This document shows positions 7,003-11,302 of a stretch of DNA of 11,302 nucleotides, piece after piece. The stretch covers positions 1 through 11,302 of the forward strand of contig MLAK01001081.1 of assembly GCA_001839685.1 (NCBI GenBank), written 5' to 3'. Numbering within the stretch: position 1 is the first letter of the stretch; each line of letters opens with the position of its first letter. The notes under the pieces are model-generated. The model saw nothing but the letters and a program-made list of their open reading frames with translations. It searched no databases and was not told the DNA's origin. Source of the DNA: Tritrichomonas foetus. Lineage: Eukaryota > Parabasalia > Tritrichomonadida > Tritrichomonadidae. The position numbers were made by a program, and so were the translations under genes.

Positions 7003-7198
7003 TCAAAATTGGTTCTACCAAATGTTTGCTAACAAAGGGTTACTTTGTTGATTCTTTTGATAAATTGCTTACACTAATTAACTCTAGTTATATGTAACAA
7101 ACATAGGTTGATGTAACATACATAAGTTGACTGAATTGAATAAAATTTCATTCATTTGACGTTGATAATGAATCTCATCAGCGAATCATTGAATAGTA
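7003..7198. other. 5' flank of the SCAMP gene
   Basis: This is spacer with no gene. It contains the 19-bp tandem duplication annotated separately and is the likely promoter region of the minus-strand SCAMP gene. Confidence 0.5.
7092..7129. repeat. 19-bp tandem duplication upstream of SCAMP
   Basis: ATGTAACAAACATAGGTTG (7092-7110) is followed directly by ATGTAACATACATAAGTTG (7111-7129), two mismatches in 19. It lies 90-127 bases upstream of the SCAMP start and might be a duplicated protein-binding site, but no known motif is recognised. Confidence 0.75.
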
Positions 7199-7310
7199 TT
7201 ATGAACTATATATGCTGATAATAAATTGTATTAATTCAATAAAATTATTCTCTTTCTCGTTGTTGAGAATCGGTTTTACCAGATAAATTCTTTACCAATA
7301 TCTGAATCAT
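7199..7310 (-). pseudogene. Broken ubiquitin-like fragment
   Basis: On the minus strand ATG 7310-7308 begins MIQILVKNLSGKT, closely matching the ubiquitin N-terminus MQIFVKTLTGKT with one inserted Ile. In that frame it then loses similarity and stops at TAA 7247-7245. A one-base shift after GK gives PILNNEKENNFIELIQFII, which keeps ubiquitin spacing: IE falls 11 residues after GK, as in TIENVKAKI. That frame stops at TAA 7201-7199. A stop lies eight codons upstream of the ATG and no diglycine end precedes it, so this is not a polyubiquitin repeat. It is best read as the decayed N-terminal ubiquitin fold of a ubiquitin or ubiquitin-like-domain gene. Confidence 0.5.
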
Positions 7311-7480
7311 TCCGAAACACTGATGTTTAGTTTAATACGCTATTTATTTCTTGATTGAAATCTCCTTACTGGTAAAATTAATTACATAATATTTCTAATA
7401 ATTAAAGACAAAATAAACGTTTTGAAAAATGCATATAATTTACTCTATCATAACAAACACAAAATAAAAAACAGACATTA
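7311..7480. other. Spacer between the ubiquitin-like relic and the TBC-TLDc gene
   Basis: AT-rich, with no gene seen. On the minus strand it is the 3' flank of the TBC-TLDc gene, with a TAAA about 35 bases past the stop (near 7440). Confidence 0.4.
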
Positions 7481-9271
7481 TTAAATACCCGTTAATTGAT
7501 TATCATAAGATTGTTGCCACTTATGAGAGAAATGGTAAGGTGATACAAATCGATATATTTCGATTTCTAATATTTCATCACCCTCCACATTCTTTGTGAG
7601 TTTAGGTGAACCAAAAGTTTCACATTCCATACTCACCAAAAACTTACAATCTTGTGAAATTATCATTGCTGGATTGGGACCACCCACCATGATTGAATCA
7701 TTACTAATTGACAAAAACAGGTTATTTCCAGGCGGCCTCAATTTGTAAAAATTCGAATTAGTTACATCAAATACAAAAGTCATTCCAGTTCCATGATATC
7801 TTCCATGATTAGTTGGCTTTATTGGATCACTCAAGAAAGCTCCAACAATTTTTTCTGTTGTTTTAATGATTAATATATACTGGCATAAAATTGAGCATTT
7901 TTGAAAAATAGTTGTAAGTGAAACTCCATCTTCTGACATTTTATATGCCAAATCTGCTGAATAGTGTGAAAAAACGGAAGACATTTCATTTCGCATTGAT
8001 AAAAGTGTAGATTCTCTTAATAAATTACCACCATCAACATTTTGGAGAACATCTTTCGCCATTTTCGAAGATAGTAATCTCATGCGATTTGAATGAAGTG
8101 CCTCCATTGAGACTGGAAAATGATGTCCCTCATTTAAATCATCATCATTCATAACTAAATGACTATCCATATTATGATCCAAATAATTATCAATATTATT
8201 ATCTGAATGAATATCTAAGTGTATATCAAATTGACATGAAGAGTGTCTTCGAACTTTTTTAGAAAGCAACATATTGGTTATTTCTGGAATTTGATTTGAG
8301 AAATGAGAACAATTTTCCTGATTCGAAGCCTTTTCAACTTTACAAATGTGATTTTTCCTTTTCATTTTTATTTTGAAAGCATTTTTTAAGAAAGTTTGCA
8401 TTCGGTCTGGCGTGTTTAATTTTTCGAGAGCAATAAAAAGAACGCTGGCGAAAGTTTTCTGTGATGTTGTTGATAAAAGATTTGTTTCCTCTTCAATGAG
8501 AATTTGAAGTGTGAATCGAAATAGGACCTTTCTCCCTTCAGACAAAAATGAATCAAAAAATGTCAACGATGGCAGAATTGCCATAAATGGGATGAAGAAT
8601 GACGGGAAAAGTGACAAAGCAAGTTCGGCAATGTCAATTCCAAGCTTTTTTGCATGCAGCGCGACGTGGTTGACTCTTGAGTAGATTAGTTTTTCCAGAG
8701 CGTTGATTTGGGCACACAGCTGAGATTTGTTAACAAGCAAAAAAAACTGATTTTCCCGGGAAATGTTGATCAACGATTGCATAGAAATATATGCCAGCTT
8801 TGGCTCCATAAACATGAGCATCATGGCGGAAAGCACTGGAATCAAAGGCGAAAATTCAATAGCTCGGTTATAATACCATAGGGTGTGCAAAAAATTCGGC
8901 AAGATTTCTGATATTTTTGGCGGCAAATAATCCGTGATTTCATACGTGAGTCCGAACTTCCAGTTGTTTGTCATTTCAACTTTTGCCGCGCTTTTGATTG
9001 CATCTGAATAAATATCACCGACTTTTGAATAAAGATCGAGACCGCCTGATAAAACAAACCACCAGCGTCTTCGTGCGTTGTTCGCAAGTCCGGTTCTAGC
9101 GAAGGCTTTTAGAGCTTTTGTTCGTTTTGGTTTAAACTTGATATTCTTATTTACGATTTCTCGCCGCTTCCTTTCAGGCTCCCATTCGTTTGAGAAGGAG
9201 ATGACTGCTAGTCCGAAAATGTCATTGCTTAATAATTCGATTTGAGCGACGATTTGCTCGAAAGTCAACAT
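7481..9271 (-). CDS. TBC-TLDc domain protein (TBC1D24-like architecture)
   Basis: A 596-residue cytosolic protein with an N-terminal Rab-GAP-type TBC domain and a C-terminal TLDc domain, the layout of TBC1D24, which acts in vesicle traffic and oxidative-stress resistance. TBC hallmarks: ARRRWWFVLSGG (66-77), IEFSPLIPVLSAMMLMFMEP (138-157) and FFDSFLSEGRKVLFRFTLQI (238-257). The catalytic arginine and glutamine finger motifs (IxxDxxR, YxQG) are not visible; ITDYLPPKI stands at the first. GAP activity is therefore doubtful. A His/Asp/Asn-rich linker spans about 347-384. TLDc spans about 430-577 (SEDGVSLTTIFQKC, FYKLRPPGNN, GGPNPAMI, CETFGSP). I start at 9271 (MLTFEQIVAQIELL) rather than 37 codons upstream at 9382. 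The upstream part is AT-rich, repeat-bearing spacer, and the composition changes at 9271. It ends in TAA. Confidence 0.88.
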   Translation of the reverse strand: MLTFEQIVAQIELLSNDIFGLAVISFSNEWEPERKRREIVNKNIKFKPKRTKALKAFARTGLANNARRRWWFVLSGGLDLYSKVGDIYSDAIKSAAKVEMTNNWKFGLTYEITDYLPPKISEILPNFLHTLWYYNRAIEFSPLIPVLSAMMLMFMEPKLAYISMQSLINISRENQFFLLVNKSQLCAQINALEKLIYSRVNHVALHAKKLGIDIAELALSLFPSFFIPFMAILPSLTFFDSFLSEGRKVLFRFTLQILIEEETNLLSTTSQKTFASVLFIALEKLNTPDRMQTFLKNAFKIKMKRKNHICKVEKASNQENCSHFSNQIPEITNMLLSKKVRRHSSCQFDIHLDIHSDNNIDNYLDHNMDSHLVMNDDDLNEGHHFPVSMEALHSNRMRLLSSKMAKDVLQNVDGGNLLRESTLLSMRNEMSSVFSHYSADLAYKMSEDGVSLTTIFQKCSILCQYILIIKTTEKIVGAFLSDPIKPTNHGRYHGTGMTFVFDVTNSNFYKLRPPGNNLFLSISNDSIMVGGPNPAMIISQDCKFLVSMECETFGSPKLTKNVEGDEILEIEIYRFVSPYHFSHKWQQSYDNQLTGI

Positions 9272-9299
9272 TGAAAAAAAAATGGATAAAAATTTTAGG

Positions 9300-9341
9300 T
9301 GAAAATAACTTTTTCTGAAAACTGTATGAAAATAACTTTTT
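9300..9341. repeat. 15-bp direct repeats upstream of the TBC-TLDc start
   Basis: TGAAAATAACTTTTT occurs at 9300-9314 and again at 9327-9341, a 27-bp period, within 30-70 bases upstream of the start at 9271. A weaker third copy may lie near 9357. It could be leader or promoter sequence; no known factor site is recognised. Confidence 0.7.
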
Positions 9342-9507
9342 AATTCTTTAACTTTGTATGAAACATTTTCAATGTGTAACACATCATTTTTGAATGTAAA
9401 AATGATTGTTCGATTGTAAAATGATTGTGTGAACTTTTTAGCACAAATTTAATGAAATAAACCATTGAAATGATAAAACATATTCAATTATGATCTCATG
9501 TTATTGA

Positions 9508-9933
9508 CTTTTTCATAGCAACGAAAAAAATACTTATCAAAGGAGAATGATGATGATTCTTGAAGTATTAGCGAATTCTTAAAGTATTGCTAGCAAAAGA
9601 AATATTCTGAATATTTTTCAATTTCTTTCAAAAAATGAGTCAATATTTTGAAACAAATCTATGAATTATAAATCTGTCGATAACAATTGAAAAAGTGCCA
9701 TGATATCTAATAATTACCATAAAAAGACTGTTCCTACTGGATTTTACTATTATAATTTGGAAAATAATAAACTATATATGACACTAATAGATTTTGCCAA
9801 ATAACTCTAAGAATTTATTCATTGTATTGAAAGATAAACCCACCAAAAAAATTGCGATACAGAAATTTTGAAAGCTCTTCTTTTTTGATTGTTTTCGAAT
9901 ATCTCTACTGAGACTATAAAATCACAAAACTAG
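9508..9933 (+). pseudogene. Possible single-frame gene relic with many stops
   Basis: One plus-strand frame reads as protein-like segments separated by stop codons without needing frame changes. Examples are SNEKNTYQRRMMMILEVLAN, NILNIFQFLSKNESIF, HKKTVPTGFYYYNLENNKLY, NCDTEILKALLF and LFSNISTETIKSQN. The longest open piece is 36 codons. Stops average every 16 codons, only slightly rarer than chance in DNA this AT-rich, so this may be a fossil gene or simply spacer. No family recognised. Confidence 0.22.
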
Positions 9934-9989
9934 GATAATTGATTTTGCGTTTGAACATTTGAACAAGCATATTATTTTTGATTTTTTCA

Positions 9990-10190
9990 ATGAATAATCC
10001 AATATTTGATAGTTCCATTTCAGTTGGTGATTGTTTTATGCAGTGCAAAAATGCATTTAATCACGTTTGTAACTCATACTTACTCAATTTATTAATATTT
10101 TGGTCTTTAAAATGCCCGAAAATTGTTTTTCACTTCTTAATAAACGGCATATTTTGGCAAATTCTGAAAACTCATAGAAAAAATGTTTGA
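9990..10190 (+). CDS. Small ORF, 66 codons, doubtful
   Basis: ATG 9990 opens a 66-codon frame ending in TGA 10188-10190. It begins MNNPIFDSSISVGDCFMQC and becomes hydrophobic and cysteine-containing (YLLNLLIFWSLKC, FHFLINGIFWQIL). It could be a small membrane protein, part of a decayed gene on this strand, or chance. It carries no recognised motif. Confidence 0.2.
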   Translation: MNNPIFDSSISVGDCFMQCKNAFNHVCNSYLLNLLIFWSLKCPKIVFHFLINGIFWQILKTHRKNV

Positions 10191-10273
10191 GAGATCCCTT
10201 ATTCAATCTATTAACCTTTTTTAAAGAAAAAAATGACCTTAAATATTGATAATCTTAAAACTTTTTGTAATGA

Positions 10274-10480
10274 ATTGTAAACGTTGAAATATTATCGCAA
10301 TATGAAAGTGTGTCCTTAATTTTTTTGGTTTGTATTTAGTGAAAACTTTTCAATTTCCTTCATTATATTTTTGAGTTTTCGATACAACACAAAGATATCG
10401 GAACTTCATATGAAAACAAATATTTTTCCGCGTGTGACCGGCAATCATATATCTTACTCCCTAATTTTGGTTCATGTTAA
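10274..10480 (+). pseudogene. Possible gene relic, one frame with a double stop
   Basis: A frame open from 10274 gives VNVEILSQYESVSLIF..., meets adjacent TAG-TGA at 10337-10342, then is open for 45 codons (LFNFLHYIFEFSIQHKDIGT, then CDRQSYILLPNFGSC) to TAA 10478-10480. The second piece has more G+C and polar variety than nearby spacer. It may continue the relics to its left. The family is unknown. Confidence 0.28.
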
Positions 10481-10525
10481 GGTTAGTATTCGAAAAAATA
10501 AATGACAACATTTATCAAAGAAAGG

Positions 10526-10598
10526 AAAAAAAAAAAAAAAGGGTAATCGTAATTGACCCGAATCGTAATTGATCCAACGGTTAATGGGCAATTAACCG
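10526..10598. repeat. A15 run, duplicated 15-mer and hairpin
   Basis: Fifteen A (10526-10540) precede AATCGTAATTGACCC (10545-10559), repeated with one change at 10561-10575. A perfect 8-bp stem follows: CGGTTAAT (10578-10585), loop GGGCA, ATTAACCG (10591-10598). The composition differs from the surrounding spacer, as expected at the edge of a dispersed repeat or of a non-coding RNA gene. Confidence 0.6.
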
Positions 10599-10647
10599 CC
10601 AAATTGACCAGTGTTGTAAAAAATCAAAAAATCTGACATTTCGGCAT

Positions 10648-10678
10648 GCATGGGTCACTCACTACCCATGCTTTTTTT
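10648..10678 (+). terminator. Hairpin followed by T7
   Basis: GCATGGGT (10648-10655), loop CACTCACT, ACCCATGC (10664-10671), then seven T (10672-10678). A bacterial intrinsic terminator would look like this, but in a eukaryote a T run after a stem suggests an RNA polymerase III transcript end, or merely a palindromic repeat. An odd-centred palindrome TTTCGG-G-CCGAAA follows at 10701-10713. Confidence 0.35.
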
Positions 10679-10713
10679 CATTTGTTGGAAAAATTCAATA
10701 TTTCGGGCCGAAA

Positions 10714-11134
10714 AAAAAAAATTTCTCGTTCCTTCCTCAATAAATCATTTTATTATTAATTATTAAAGATGTTTCACGACAAATTTCGAAAAATCGAGAT
10801 AAAAAGTAATTTTTTGCGTCCCAAATGCGGAATGAGAACTTTTTGAATACAAGCATCAAAGCTACTTTTTTATATGCATTAAACCAATTTTCCAGATATT
10901 AAAGTGATATAGAATTATATAAAAAACTTTTATAAACATGTTTATATCATTATTTTCTCTTTCTAAAGAATATCAACATTAGGGAAATTATTATTTTTGA
11001 TTTTGAGAAATGAAAGTAGTTAAAATAATAAACGTATGAATTATAAAATAGTATTATTATCATTAAATTAAATTATTTCCTATTTATGCTCATAAAACTA
11101 ATGCTTTTATTAATGATAGAATGACAAAGTATTC
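10714..11134. other. AT-rich spacer
   Basis: I see no gene, only a short protein-like plus-strand piece near 10770-10845 (FHDKFRKIEIKSNFLRPKCG) that ends in TGA. The rest is low-complexity A/T. Confidence 0.4.
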
Positions 11135-11302
11135 AAATAGATGTATACAAACCAAATAGTCTTAACGTACGAAATCACTAAAATGATCCTTATCATCAGT
11201 ATTACTTAATACCATCAGTCAAAAATCAAAACCCAAATAGCTAAAAGAATGACGAAAATTTCCCTTATCGCAAACTTCGCAAATGGCCGAATTCAAAAAT
11301 AT
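11135..11302 (+). mobile_element. Left end of a second transposon copy, cut by the window
   Basis: Identical to 3542-3709 apart from the N there. The left terminal repeat AGATGTATACAAAC lies at 11139-11152. The flanking octamer ATTCAAAT (11131-11138) differs at one position from the ATTGAAAT of the first copy. Same orientation. Because the window ends inside it, nothing can be said of its right end or of its coding capacity beyond codon 18. Confidence 0.7.
11249..11302 (+). CDS. Start of the element's reading frame, partial
   Basis: ATG 11249 opens 18 codons (MTKISLIANFANGRIQKY) to the window end, identical to the frame opening at 3656. In the internal copy that frame dies after 32 codons. 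Here it could run on intact, which would make this the informative copy. The leader contains CCAAATAGCTAAAAG just before the ATG. Function unknown. Confidence 0.4.
   Translation, partial: MTKISLIANFANGRIQKY

Noticed and set aside
9272..9382. Upstream in-frame start giving 37 extra residues to the TBC-TLDc protein
   Set aside because: The extra codons are very AT-rich, encode Phe/Lys/Tyr-rich sequence unlike the rest, and include two 15-bp direct repeats typical of spacer.
1..11302. tRNA or rRNA genes, CRISPR arrays, and introns with the trichomonad ACTAACACACAG branch/3' signal
   Set aside because: No cloverleaf B-box, no regularly spaced repeat-spacer array and no such intron signal could be found by eye on either strand.

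Overview
The window is AT-rich (about 70 percent A+T), with intronless genes, short AT-rich spacers and no bacterial ribosome-binding sites. An R2R3 Myb factor of the type greatly expanded in parabasalids, a SCAMP membrane-trafficking protein and a TBC-TLDc protein indicate a unicellular eukaryote. A trichomonad (Trichomonas or Tritrichomonas type) fits best. This is inferred from protein families and gene style, not from a database match.

Layout: (a) 1-1331 (+) has no intact gene but a chain of protein-like reading-frame pieces broken by stops and frame changes, probably a decayed gene. (b) 1727-2797 (-) is the Myb gene, with an in-frame 21-bp minisatellite. (c) 3546-4641 is a 1.1-kb transposon-like element with 14-bp terminal inverted repeats and an 8-bp target duplication. 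Its first 164 bases recur at the right end (11139-11302), including a start codon and 18 codons. It appears inserted in an older broken gene whose distal part is readable at 4680-5044 (+). (d) 5219-5842 (-) is an unrecognised basic protein whose frame seems displaced near its end and resumes at 5250-5041. (e) 6014-6162 is a minisatellite interrupted by 43 bases that look like library-adapter chimera, not genome. (f) 6244-7002 (-) is SCAMP, with a very GC-rich 3' half. (g) 7199-7310 (-) is a broken ubiquitin-like fragment. (h) 7481-9271 (-) is a TBC-TLDc protein. (i) 9508-10480 (+) is further relic-like sequence. (j) 10541-10713 is a cluster of hairpins, one followed by seven T.

All four credible genes are on the minus strand. 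SCAMP and the TBC-TLDc protein both suggest vesicle traffic and the Myb protein suggests transcriptional control, but nothing shows they form one unit. The main interest lies in the transposon with its second copy, the gene fossils, the split gene at 5041-5842, and the adapter chimera, which matters for anyone using this assembly.
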